From the NCBI GenBank assembly GCA_025504975.1, contig JANUWI010000012.1:1240001-1304000 (forward strand): 64,000 nt of DNA, written 5' to 3'. Positions 32,888-42,736 of this stretch are shown here, in pieces. Under the pieces are notes generated by a model that was given only the letters and a program-made list of their open reading frames with translations, was not told the DNA's origin and searched no databases. Within the stretch, counting starts at the first letter, position 1. Every line of letters starts with the position of its first letter. The stretch is from Plenodomus lindquistii. Lineage: Eukaryota; Ascomycota; Dothideomycetes; Pleosporales; Leptosphaeriaceae. The translations under genes and the position numbers were made by a program.

Positions 32888-35506
32888 TTAGTGAATATTA
32901 CCATGTGTCCGCTCCATGTGTTTGTAGGTCTCACCTCCGTTGCCAAACGTCTTCATACAGAACCAGCAGATGTGGATCCTGCACGAGATGCATTCCATAT
33001 GGTTACAACCAAACGCTTTCTCAATCGGCACCCCGCACTTGGGGCAGTCTCGCACATCATTGTCTTTCTTCCACTTCGCAAGCTCTTCGTCTCCCTCCAA
33101 GGCAGCTTTGATCAGGGCTTTATTGGCCTCACACGTGAGCCCGTCGTGAGGATTCTGGTGGCAGCTCGTGCAGATGGAGCTAAGGCAGCCGTCGCAGTCA
33201 AAGGTTTTTGGTTCTTCAGGGGTTGAGATTCTGTAGAAGCGGTCACAGTCTGGTGTAGAGCAGTATTGGAATTCAGTTGTTCGGCTGCGAAGGTATGCCG
33301 TCAGGGATGTCTGGAGAAGATTGTCGTATTCTGTTCCCGAGAGAACCTTTTTCACGTCTGCAAGAACGATTGGAAAGCCGCAGACGGCGCCTTCCCCGAG
33401 ACATCTCAGCGGGAAAGAATAGGCAGACGTGCACTGTGAGACGAGGCACGATTTGCAATAGAAGTGGCCGCATGATGTCTTAACAGGCGCTTCTGGTGGC
33501 GTGAAGCAGACAGGGCAGAATAGCTCGGAGTCTTCCCCGCTAATGGAGAGCAGGGCGGTTTCTGTTTCCAAGGAAGGAGATGCACACGATGTGAGGATTT
33601 CCTGCATCTGGTCCACGTCTTCCGTGGAGCCTTCGACGATGATCCGCTTCGGGTTGCTGACGATGTCTAACTTTACTTTGTCCTTTCCAAGAGCGGCGAC
33701 AATTTGTCGAAATCCCCCTTTGAGGGCAAAGGCCAGTACCTCGGGATCAAGAATAACAGTGTGGGATTGTTTCTTCAGTTCTACACATTTCGCCATCAAA
33801 GCGCGTTCGACTTGTTCGATACCCGTGTCATCTCCGTATAGTCGAAGAACCGATCGACGTACATCCTGGTATACGAAGACACCATAGGCAGCTCCCAGAT
33901 CGTCTAGAAAGCCTTTTGACGTCGGTGTGAAGTAGAACGGGTCTATAATCGGACCATTCTCGTCCGCGGCGATGCGACCAGCAAGAAGTTTCTCTACAGC
34001 TGACTTGGCTTTGGCAACTGGTTCTCTAGACTAACCGAAAATGCGGACTTAGGCGTACATTTTGCCTAGAGACTGGTAGCTTTTGATTTGAACGTAATGT
34101 GTTCGCCATGTTTGGTCAACAAGAGGGTCAAGTTGTAGTCAAATAGCTGCTAGAATTTAAAAGGACACCGATAATTTGATTGACACAAGAGGGGTTACTT
34201 GCATCTTATTGTTTGAGTAGAGATCAAGACAGGTTTTATGCATCTTCTTGACCGCATTACGGGCTGCCTCTGCTTCACTGAACTTGGCGGTGACTTTCGT
34301 TCTACTTCCCCCCTTTTTGAGACTGGAAGTACACTCTTCTATGAGTGTACCATGAGATCGAAGTTGCGCGATAGCCCTTTCCTCCAGCTGTTCTGCCGTG
34401 AACATGTGGGATTAAAGTCCCCAAGTCACCTTAACGGGCTGTAGAGAACGAAGAAATTGTTGAAGTCCTGCTTTATTCGTGTGCAGGTCAAGATTACCCA
34501 CTTGCAAGGACCTAACTAGTTAATAAGTGACATTAAGCTTCCGTCCCATAAGTTAGTTCGAGTCTAGGCCCTTAATGTTTTCGAGTGCCTGCTTTGCTTT
34601 TCAATTCGTCTTATATTAGAGATAAGCCACCTTAGAAGGATTGAACTATAAACATGTAACGCCGGTAAGCTGGAGGCGATTCATGCTAGATTCTGTCTCC
34701 CTTCCAAGTTGCATTTTCAACACGTGAACTTTCACATCCCGGAGAAAGACTGGAGTGTCCCCCAGGCACTGGAGAAGGTTGCTGGCAAAGTCTGGATCAC
34801 GGACTCTAACTACAGCTATATTACGGAGCGTTTCCGGAATGCGTTTGAATCGAATACAATTCGGGGTAACCTGGGAAAAGCCACTGCTACTGAAGAGGTC
34901 TACTACATCTTGGACGGATGTATGTTGAGATAGATCGGATGTGGACACAGCAGAGAAGTCTGAAATCAAAGAGATTGTTGAGACAGAGACCCCATCGGTG
35001 AAAACCACGGTGGCCCCTCCAATGCGCGTTGGAAGTTTGATTCCATGATGCTCTCTGGAGGAAGAATCGGAATGCGCCCAAGTGGATGCAGCTAGGCTAC
35101 TGTCCGTGACGGGGCTGTGATCTGACAGCGTCGTGACCTGATTGCCTTGAATGACGTGGCTGAAGGGGCATAGCTTTTGCATGTTGCAAATACCTCTCTG
35201 GAAGTATCTGCACGGTAGGCTCGACCTGGTGTCCCTAGGTACAGGATGGAAAACTGTGGCTGTGGCTATAGGCGGAGCTGTATGCTCGAAGGTACAGAAA
35301 TCTCCCCTAGTGCACATGCCTCTGAAATTGAATTTGCAAGGTAGCTTCGCTATTAGGGCGGGGTCGCTCAACCGCGAGCGGCTGACAGGTTCGGCTTTGC
35401 GCTCGGGAGAGCGCGAGATAGGGACTGTATCAGGATGTTGGAAGCGACATGTCTCGCCCTTCAAGCAGCGTCTTGCGACAAAGTAGCGGCATATTTCCTT
35501 CTCCAT
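32888..35506 (-). pseudogene. CCCH-finger / RRM / RBR E3 ubiquitin ligase gene, centre riddled with C-to-T stops
   Basis: All coding-like parts lie in one reading frame over 873 codons with no frameshift. 35506-34649 encodes three CCCH zinc fingers (CRYFVARRC..CRFQH, CKFNFRGMC..CTFEH, CRYFQRGIC..CPFSH) and an RRM-like stretch. 34645-34034 encodes a second RRM-like region, recognisable as VAYL.YKTN.KAKQALENI, then VGNLDLHTNKAGLQQFL and EEAARNAV-like helices. 34030-32888 encodes KH-like repeats, RING1 (CPVCFTPPEAPVKTSCGHFYCKSC), an IBR and RING2 with CPKCGVPIEKAFGCNHMEC, whose GC-NHM cysteine is the catalytic thioester site of RBR ligases, ending in a C2H2-like HMERTHGNIH. Stops sit at 34646, 34616, 34601, 34553, 34520, 34412, 34157, 34139, 34049 and 34031 (lowest base of each). 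Every one can arise from CAA, CAG or CGA by a single C-to-T. If the two open ends were separate genes, they would be a CCCH protein (34646-35506) and an RBR protein (32888-33799). Confidence 0.75.
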
Positions 35507-35879
35507 CGTGAGGAAATAATTGTAAGATGAGATTTGACAATAGGCTCCAGCCTTTTTAAGCTTGAAATTCGCGGGCGCTGCAGTGTAACATTAGATGCTG
35601 TTTTAGCGTAAAACAGCCTAACTAATAGGATGTAACAGATGGGACCCAATCCGCGGCGAAACAGGTATAGCGCCCCTCTAGGGTAGCTAAATCTAGCTAC
35701 GTAAAGAGAAGCAATATATTTTACTCTAACTTCTAATCTATTCTATAACTAGTACTAGAATACTTTAATTTTATATAATATACTCTATAGATAAGTTAAA
35801 TATATAAACAAGTTAATTACTCTACTAAAATCTAACTAAACTTTTTATACCTATGTAATACTTTAATACTAGTATAATA
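35507..35879. other. Transition from gene-bearing to AT-rich sequence
   Basis: 5' flank of the RBR gene. Base composition changes abruptly near 35,640-35,700; beyond it C and G are scarce and almost every CpA has become TpA. Confidence 0.6.
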
Positions 35880-36978
35880 ATGTATTCTACTAGTAAACCT
35901 AATAACCTAGTAAATCTAATAGAGCTAGTATTTTTTATAACTAGAAACTAGTAGTTTTTAAAAATAGCTAAATAAATAATATATTTAAACTAGAGTAGTT
36001 AAAGTACTTTAACTTATATATAAAAGTATAAAAAGTAAAAGTATACTAGTTACTAATTATAAATAGTCTTAAAAGCTATTTTAACTAAAAGTTTAAAAAC
36101 TACTATATAAAAAATAAAATTCTAATACTTTATATATTTATTTATTTATTTTATATTTCTTAGCTATTTAATATAGTATATTTTTTAATATTAAAGTATA
36201 AATATTTATAATAAATATAAAATTTAGCACGCTAATATATATTTTATATTAATAAAAAATAATTTTTTTTTACTTTTAAAAATATATTTTTAATATATTT
36301 ATAGTTAATAACTATTAAAGAATTTTTAAAGTATTAAAGCTAGTTTTTATAAATATATAAATTTTACTAGATTATATTAATTTCTAGATATATACTCTAT
36401 TTTAAACTTTTTTACTAGAAAATCTTTAGTAATATAAAACTTTTAATAATATTTATAAATTAAAATTTTAGTTAAAATTTATATATAAATTTTTTATTTA
36501 GTTATTTATTACTATATAAACTAGTTTTTTATAGTTTATAAAAAAAACTAAACTAATACTATACTAAAACGCTTTTTCTTAAACTTATATTTATAAAGTT
36601 AAAAAGTAATTAGTAGAAATAATAAAAAAAAAAGTATAAAAAAAAATTTAATAAAAAAGTATTTTTAAATATAGTACTAGATTATAAGCTACTATAGTTT
36701 TAATTATAGCATTTAATCTATTAAAATATATACGTAGTAGTAGTAGTTAAATACCTATTTAATTAGATATTTAATACTATAGTAATTATAAAAAAACTAG
36801 ATATAATATTTATACATACTAGAAAAGTTTAAAAAGTATTTCTAAATTAGATATAAGCTTTATAGTAGTAGAGTTAGATATTTATAGTAATAATAATAAT
36901 AAGTAAAAATATAATATTTATAATACTAAAGAAAAGTAGCTAGTTTAGTAGTATAGCTAGCTTAGTAGTAGAATATAT
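35880..36978 (-). mobile_element. Mutated TA-flanked TIR element, short copy
   Basis: Starts ATGTATTCTACTAG after a TA and ends TAGTAGAATATAT before a TA, so its ends are inverted copies of one another over roughly 40-50 bases with RIP-type differences. The interior (about 35,925-36,255, 36,365-36,815 and 36,830-36,925) is the reverse complement of parts of the element spanning 51,618-62,172. TA target duplication and TIRs suggest a Tc1/mariner-like or MITE-type DNA element; no transposase can be read. Orientation is relative to the other copy. Confidence 0.5.
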
Positions 36979-36994
36979 TAATATTTATATATAC

Positions 36995-37181
36995 TGTCAG
37001 ATTGACGGAGTTATTCTAGAGCCAGTAGATAAGCGGGGCACAGGGTGCGCTAGCGCACCCTGTAGCCGACGCGACAAAACTAGCCTCCTGAGCAACGCTC
37101 GGAGAGGACACAATCAATGATCTCAACCCTCATCAAATTCATCAATATTCGTGCACTTTCAATAGTACCGTGCATCTGACA
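36995..37181 (+). repeat. Copia 5' LTR (187 bp)
   Basis: Begins TGTCAGATTGACGG and ends GTGCATCTGACA, i.e. TG...CA with an extended TGTCAGAT/ATCTGACA inverted end. It differs from the 3' LTR at two positions (GAGAGGACACA versus GAGAAGACACC). It contains a 24-bp perfect palindrome at 37,040-37,063 (half-site ACAGGGTGCGCT). The flanks share ATAC (TATAC before the 5' LTR, AATAC after the 3' LTR), a target duplication with one mismatch. Confidence 0.95.
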
Positions 37182-37236
37182 ATTAAGAGTCTCACTGCCG
37201 ACTACCGCTCAGGCCACCCCAACACGTCTATCCAAC

Positions 37237-38427
37237 ATGACGACAATGCGTGATCCAACAGTTATCCTACGGGATCACACAGACTACACAACATGGATGA
37301 CGCAGCTCAAAGCGCGCTGCATCGCACATAACATCTGGGACAAGATCAATCCTAAGTCTACTACCCGGCCAACAGTTAAACCGGTAGCAGAAAGAGCCCC
37401 GGTGATTGCTGATTACGCGCCAGCCAATGCAAGTAACACAAGCCCAAGAAGGATCACCGATCTCTCCACAGCAGGCCAGAAGGCTTTCCGGGATGACCTC
37501 GAGTATCACAAAATCCTCCTCGAACAATACAAGAACGACCGACATGACTACGAGAAAGAGCAATCCAGCCTTCAGCACATCGTAGCGTTCATCCAATCAA
37601 CAGTAACACCGCATCTGCTCCGAACCTGTTGCCTACCCGACCAATCCCTCCGAAAATGGCTCATAAGCCTCGAAGCGACGATTGGGATTGACGAACAACT
37701 TGAACAAGAGCGAGCCCGCGAACGATACCTTCAGGCATTGAAGCCAATGAGAACCTCCGCGCACTGGGATAGCTGGCTCGCAGAATACGACCAAGCCGCA
37801 ACTGAAGCAGAGGCATACAACGTACCGGAAGTACTGCAGATCAATGCAGTAACAAAAGATTTCCTCACATCGGTTAACAAGGTGGCAAATGTGTGGGCAA
37901 CCACCTTCCAGGACTCTGGACGATACCAACCCGGAATGAACCGCAAAGAGATGATGAAACGCTATCGGGAGTACATGATGAATAACCATCCCCTGAAAAC
38001 AGGGAAGAGCAAAGCAAGTTTCATTGCAGCTCATGACGAGGCTTCACATGACACCGCTGAGGGCGAAGCCCATCAGGACAGTACAAGGGACGCCTCTACT
38101 GTGAACAGCGCGCCATCTCGCCGGGGAAGACCCCGTAATCAACGCGGCAACGATCGAAAGCGACAAGCCGAGAGACCTCCAGAAGGCTCATACTCCTCCA
38201 CAAAATGCTTAGCATGTGGACAACGCCATGCCTTGAAGGACTGCTACTACCTACATGAGGAGAAAGCACCCGGCTGGTGGAAACCAAACGAGTCCGTAAA
38301 GGAGCTCGTCAAATTCAAGAAGGAACAAGACCCAGAACTACAAGGGCTAATCCGCTCACAGAGCCGACCCCGCACAAGGACGCCAACTATCAAGCAGTCC
38401 CATACCCCAACTCCGGAAATAGAATGA
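37237..38427 (+). CDS. gag: Copia Gag, 396 residues, ending at UGA followed by CUA
   Basis: Structural capsid-like protein of the Copia element. The N-terminal part (about 1-260) has the UBN2/retrotran_gag-like helical pattern (DYTTWMTQLKARCIAHNIWDKI, YHKILLEQYKNDRHDYEKEQ, LQALKPMRTSAHWDSWLAEY). A basic Arg/Gln-rich linker follows (about 300-320), then a zinc knuckle CLACGQRHALKDC (about 330-342) for RNA binding, with Cys-x2-Cys-x3-His-x4-Cys spacing. The frame ends at TGA 38,425-38,427; the next codon is CTA and the same frame is then open through all of pol. The Gag product would therefore be made by normal termination and Gag-Pol by readthrough. Confidence 0.9.
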   Translation: MTTMRDPTVILRDHTDYTTWMTQLKARCIAHNIWDKINPKSTTRPTVKPVAERAPVIADYAPANASNTSPRRITDLSTAGQKAFRDDLEYHKILLEQYKNDRHDYEKEQSSLQHIVAFIQSTVTPHLLRTCCLPDQSLRKWLISLEATIGIDEQLEQERARERYLQALKPMRTSAHWDSWLAEYDQAATEAEAYNVPEVLQINAVTKDFLTSVNKVANVWATTFQDSGRYQPGMNRKEMMKRYREYMMNNHPLKTGKSKASFIAAHDEASHDTAEGEAHQDSTRDASTVNSAPSRRGRPRNQRGNDRKRQAERPPEGSYSSTKCLACGQRHALKDCYYLHEEKAPGWWKPNESVKELVKFKKEQDPELQGLIRSQSRPRTRTPTIKQSHTPTPEIE

Positions 38428-41400
38428 CTATATGGTCGTCAAATCACGCAAGTTGGAGGTTCCGAGGATCGGTTCCTGGCAACGTCCAATACAGAGGCAG
38501 GCTTCGCTGCCACAACAAGAGATTATCCGCTCCGAAATTCATACATTCTGGATTCAGGCACGACATGCCATATTACGAACGATCCCCAACGCATATATGA
38601 CTATCGCGCACCCGGACCCTCAGACTATATATGGGCCGGTAACACACAAGTCTGGATCAGGGGGTACGGCTCCATCCGGCTGCCCCTCAGGCACGATCAG
38701 CGAACGACGATAATAACGCTCCATGACGTAGCCGTCTGTCCTGACTTCCTCTGTAATCTTGTATCCTTCCGATTACTCCGACAACAAGGAATATGGTGGG
38801 ACACCAGAACCGATCCAACAACGCTACGAGCGTCGGACAGCACAATCATTGGAAGCCTGCAGGAGCTGTACGGCCAATGGGTAATCGAGCACCACACATT
38901 GGCACCTGCGGCTTACCACACACACAAAGCAACGTCGCGTACACCGAGACGAGCTCAGATAGCCCCAGCACTCGTATGGCACAAGAGACTTGGGCATCCC
39001 GGTCCAGCAACCGTGGAGCACCTCATGCAGCAAGCTGAGGGGGTGCGAGTGAAAGGCATTACTACAGTAGAGTGCAACTCCTGTGGACGAGCCAAGGCCC
39101 GGCGTCAAATCAGACGGGCCCCACGAAATACAGATTACGAAGGACCAGGAGAGAGACTGGCCATCGATTTCCATTCATACGAACACCAAAGCATCACCAA
39201 AGAAAGGAGCCAGATGCTCATCACCGACAGATACTCAGGAATGCAATGGGACTATTACTTCACCGACAACAGGACCGCAAAGTCCATCATCAAAGCATTC
39301 TCTAACTTCATTCTATTTCTCAAGAACCATTTCAACATCACCGTAAAGATCATCGAAGCGGACAACGAAATCACAACGGTCAAGCCAGAGGTACAGCGCT
39401 ACCTTTCATCGCAAGGCATTGTTATTGAGCCCTCGGCCCCGGATACACAAGCACAGAACGGAGGCGCCGAACGCTCAGGGGGTGTAAACAAGGAGAAAGC
39501 GCGCGCAATGCGACTCGACGCCAATCTCTCATGGGAGCTCTGGCCGGAGATAACGCGAGCCGCCGTCTACCTATACAACCGATCGCCTAACTACGCAAAC
39601 AACTGGAAGACTCCATACGAGATCTTCTTCACTCGCGTGGCCTTTAGCAACGGCATAGTCACGTCGATACGAAAACCAAACCTTGCTCACCTTAGAGCAT
39701 ACGGCTGCAAAGCGTTCGCCATGACCGACGACACGTATCGCGGAAAAGGACGCTTGCAACGCCTTGATCCAAAAGCCTGGGTAGGATACCGAGTAGGATA
39801 TCGATCTACCAACATCTACAGGATATGGATCCCATCCCTGGCCAAGGTCATTAGCACTAGGGACGTCACCTTTGACGAACAAACAACTTTTGATGGGAAG
39901 GTAGAAGACCTGATGGACAACCTCATGCACAGCACACTAAGAGAAATCGCCACGCTTGTGAGGACCATGGAGCTCCCTTCACCAGCACACGAACCGGAAA
40001 CTGAATCCTTCCACGAGGACGATGCTCTTGAAGAGGCCTCAGAGCCACATCCTGAAGCAGATCCGCCGGGATACTACAACGGTAGGAAGATTAGGGATCA
40101 TTACCCATCTCCACCGCCGACGCCGCCACCAGCGGCTCTCCTTGCACAATTCATGGCAGGGACACACCCTGAGGAACAATCGGTGTCATCCCGTACAATC
40201 CCATGGGCAGCAGCGTTTACCGCAGGAACCCAAGCAGGCAACATAGGGACGACCGGAGGAGAAGCCATTGACAAAGCCCGATTGAGAAGGATGCTTGCCA
40301 CCGGCTCGAGACCCCATCGCAGCCAGCTACCGCCTCCTCCCACGTACAAAAGCAAGCTTGAGGATCATCCACTAGGCGCCGAGTTTAAACAAGCTGAACT
40401 TGACCATCTTTTGAGCCATGCTCAGATGGGTTCATGGACTGAAGTTCCAATCAGAACGGCTAAGTCAACGGGACAACAGATCCTTGACTGCATGTGGGTC
40501 TACACGTACAAGCTGGATAAAGACCACAACCTCCTCAAATGCAAGGCGCGACTAGTGGTCCGAGGAGATCAACAGAGAAACATTACCTCTCAAGACACCT
40601 ACGCAGCCACACTAGCTAGCCGCTCGTTCAGAATGTTGATGGCAATCGCAGCCCAGCACGAACTAGAGCTCAAGCAATTCGACGTTACGAACGCGTTCGT
40701 ACACGCAGCGATGGACCGAGTTGTCTACATGCGTATGCCGAAAGGCCATCAGAAGGCCGGCACGATCCTACAAGTCAACAAGGCATTATATGGCCTTAGG
40801 ATCTCACCACTGCTCTGGCAGAAGGAGTTCACAGCAACCCTGCAGAGGCTCGGCTTTGAAGCTATACCACATGAGCCGTGCTGCCTTATTAAGGGCAGTA
40901 TCATTATCTTCTTTTACGTTGATGATATCATCATGGCTTATCCAACAGGGCAGGATCAGCAGGCTACCGGAGTAACGGAGCAGCTGAAGAAGCAGTACAC
41001 GATTACCGGAGGACACGACTTACAATGGTTCCTCGGGATGGAGATAATCCGTGACCGAGCCTCGCGCCGGATCCAACTCTCCCAGGCCTCCTACTGCGAC
41101 AAGATCAGTCGACTGATCGACGATCGAGGAGTAGCACACGACACTCCGATGGCAGCCATTGAGCTATTGCCAAGCGACGGACTAGCGAGCCACGCGGACG
41201 TCAACAAATATCAACGAAAGATTGGATCACTTCTCTTCGCCGCAGTCACCACGCGACCAGACATCTCATTTGCTACGTCACGACTAGCAAGGCATCTTAC
41301 CAATCCCAGCCATGAACATCACAAAGCTGCAGACCGAGTCTTGATGTATCTTCAGGACACCAAATCAACCGTGTTGCAACTCGGGGGTGGCTCACGCCTT

Positions 41401-41952
41401 CAAGTCGCAAGCGACGCCTCCTTTGCTGACAACACACGAGATAGGAAAAGCTCACAGGGCTACGCAATTAAGCTATACAACGGGCTTATCGCCTGGAAAG
41501 CAAACAAGCAGGACACGGTAACCACGTCGACCACCGAAGCCGAACTCCTCGCTCTGTCCCAAGTCGCCAAGGAAGCTCTCATTATCTCGAGGCTCCTTCA
41601 GGAGCTCCACGTCAAGATTGAGCCAGGACCTATTATCATTGAATGCGACAATCAACAGACCATCCGACTACTCACCGCGGAGGTCTCAAAGCTCCAACCC
41701 AAGCTCCGACACGTTGATATCCACAACCACTGGCTACGGCAGGAAGTACAACAACAACGGATAAACGTACAGTACGTACAGTCATCAGAAATGATCGCAG
41801 ACGGCCTCACAAAGGCCCTGCCGAAGGGATCCTGGGGAAGGTTCCTCCATCAACTCGGACTTATCAAAGCTGAGACGCTCTCAACGCCAACGAACGAGAC
41901 TCCGATTGAGGAAATCCAACAGCAACTAGACCACCTCTCAATAACTCCTTAG
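38428..41952 (+). CDS. pol: Copia Pol polyprotein, in frame with gag after one UGA
   Basis: 1,174 uninterrupted codons in the gag frame; there is no ATG near the start of this frame, which supports translation as a Gag extension. Aspartic protease with YILDSGTTCHITND (DSG at residues 42-44). GAG-pre-integrase zinc motif with WHKRLGH and, about 30 residues on, CNSC. Integrase core with IDFHSYE, TDRYSG and, later, QNGGAERSGG. Copia-type reverse transcriptase with LKQFDVTNAFVHAAMD, LYGLRISPLLW and YVDD (about 830-833). RNase H with SDASFADN, KSSQGYAI, TSTTEAELLAL and ADGLTKALP near the C-terminus. All catalytic motifs seem intact. It ends at TAG 41,950-41,952. Confidence 0.92.
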   Translation, partial: LYGRQITQVGGSEDRFLATSNTEAGFAATTRDYPLRNSYILDSGTTCHITNDPQRIYDYRAPGPSDYIWAGNTQVWIRGYGSIRLPLRHDQRTTIITLHDVAVCPDFLCNLVSFRLLRQQGIWWDTRTDPTTLRASDSTIIGSLQELYGQWVIEHHTLAPAAYHTHKATSRTPRRAQIAPALVWHKRLGHPGPATVEHLMQQAEGVRVKGITTVECNSCGRAKARRQIRRAPRNTDYEGPGERLAIDFHSYEHQSITKERSQMLITDRYSGMQWDYYFTDNRTAKSIIKAFSNFILFLKNHFNITVKIIEADNEITTVKPEVQRYLSSQGIVIEPSAPDTQAQNGGAERSGGVNKEKARAMRLDANLSWELWPEITRAAVYLYNRSPNYANNWKTPYEIFFTRVAFSNGIVTSIRKPNLAHLRAYGCKAFAMTDDTYRGKGRLQRLDPKAWVGYRVGYRSTNIYRIWIPSLAKVISTRDVTFDEQTTFDGKVEDLMDNLMHSTLREIATLVRTMELPSPAHEPETESFHEDDALEEASEPHPEADPPGYYNGRKIRDHYPSPPPTPPPAALLAQFMAGTHPEEQSVSSRTIPWAAAFTAGTQAGNIGTTGGEAIDKARLRRMLATGSRPHRSQLPPPPTYKSKLEDHPLGAEFKQAELDHLLSHAQMGSWTEVPIRTAKSTGQQILDCMWVYTYKLDKDHNLLKCKARLVVRGDQQRNITSQDTYAATLASRSFRMLMAIAAQHELELKQFDVTNAFVHAAMDRVVYMRMPKGHQKAGTILQVNKALYGLRISPLLWQKEFTATLQRLGFEAIPHEPCCLIKGSIIIFFYVDDIIMAYPTGQDQQATGVTEQLKKQYTITGGHDLQWFLGMEIIRDRASRRIQLSQASYCDKISRLIDDRGVAHDTPMAAIELLPSDGLASHADVNKYQRKIGSLLFAAVTTRPDISFATSRLARHLTNPSHEHHKAADRVLMYLQDTKSTVLQLGGGSRLQVASDASFADNTRDRKSSQGYAIKLYNGLIAWKANKQDTVTTSTTEAELLALSQVAKEALIISRLLQELHVKIEPGPIIIECDNQQTIRLLTAEVSKLQPKLRHVDIHNHWLRQEVQQQRINVQYVQSSEMIADGLTKALPKGSWGRFLHQLGLIKAETLSTPTNETPIEEIQQQLDHLSITP

Positions 41953-41996
41953 GAGAAAGGTTTCAGCCAGCAATAGCTTCCAGGCTGAAGGGGGTG

Positions 41997-42183
41997 TGTC
42001 AGATTGACGGAGTTATTCTAGAGCCAGTAGATAAGCGGGGCACAGGGTGCGCTAGCGCACCCTGTAGCCGACGCGACAAAACTAGCCTCCTGAGCAACGC
42101 TCGGAGAAGACACCATCAATGATCTCAACCCTCATCAAATTCATCAATATTCGTGCACTTTCAATAGTACCGTGCATCTGACA
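41997..42183 (+). repeat. Copia 3' LTR (187 bp)
   Basis: Same length and ends as the 5' LTR with two substitutions. The 24-bp palindrome is unchanged at 42,042-42,065. Confidence 0.95.
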
Positions 42184-42319
42184 AATACTAGACAAATTTA
42201 AAAAGTACTTTTAAATTAGATATAAACTTTATAGTAATAGAGTTAGATATTAATAGTAATAATAATAATAATAATTAATAATATAGTATTAATACTACTA
42301 AAAAAAAGAAGCTAGTTTA

Positions 42320-42736
42320 TGTAATAAAGCTACATTCTATTATAATAACAACCTTTAGCTACAGAAGCCCTTTTATAAGCTACCCTCATCCTTCTCTATA
42401 TAAGCTTATTAAAAATAGAAGACTATACTAATCTCTATCTAAACTACCTCTATACTGCACCTAGTCTAGATTCTATAAAAATTTCTACTCTACTATTACC
42501 TACGTGTTAATATAGTAAAGGAAAAAAAAGAACTCTATAAAGGCCTAGAACTACTACTAAGTTCTACTCTATATAGCTTACTTTTTTAATAGAACTATAG
42601 AGGTATAATTTTTTTATCTTTTTATATAAAGCTTATAAAAATATAATTTATTTAGTATTTTAATCTACGCGCACTTTTATATACTTTTAAGCTAATTTAG
42701 ACGCTTTTTAGTATTTTATATTTTTAAGCTATTATA
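42320..42736 (+). repeat. 5' LTR of first mutated Gypsy element
   Basis: About 417 bp; same sequence as 49,406-49,825 apart from many transitions of C-to-T and G-to-A type. Confidence 0.75.

Larger units (their letters stand above)
36995..42183 (+). mobile_element. Young, apparently complete Ty1/Copia LTR retrotransposon
   Basis: 5,189 bp with 187-bp LTRs, gag, and pol in the Copia order protease-integrase-reverse transcriptase-RNase H. Composition is normal and no RIP-type decay is visible, in sharp contrast to both flanks. The gag ATG is 55 bases after the 5' LTR. A purine tract (41,987-41,996) precedes the 3' LTR, with a short stem (TTCAGCC/GGCTGAA, 41,961-41,989) just before it. The near-identical LTRs and open frames indicate recent insertion after the surrounding block had decayed. 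It may be active or only recently inactive. Confidence 0.95.
36979..42319 (+). repeat. Third, partial copy of the TIR repeat, split by the Copia insertion
   Basis: The 16 bases before the Copia 5' LTR (ending TATATATAC) and 42,189-42,319 after it together match, in the same order and orientation, the right third of the short TIR copy (compare 36,796-36,940). That identifies the pre-insertion site: the Copia landed inside this repeat. The partial copy is itself interrupted at 42,320 by the first Gypsy LTR. Confidence 0.5.

Noticed and set aside
38899..41952. Pol starting as a separate ORF at 38,899
   Set aside because: That start is TTG; the frame is open back to 38,428 and includes the protease DSG motif, so pol begins right after the gag stop.
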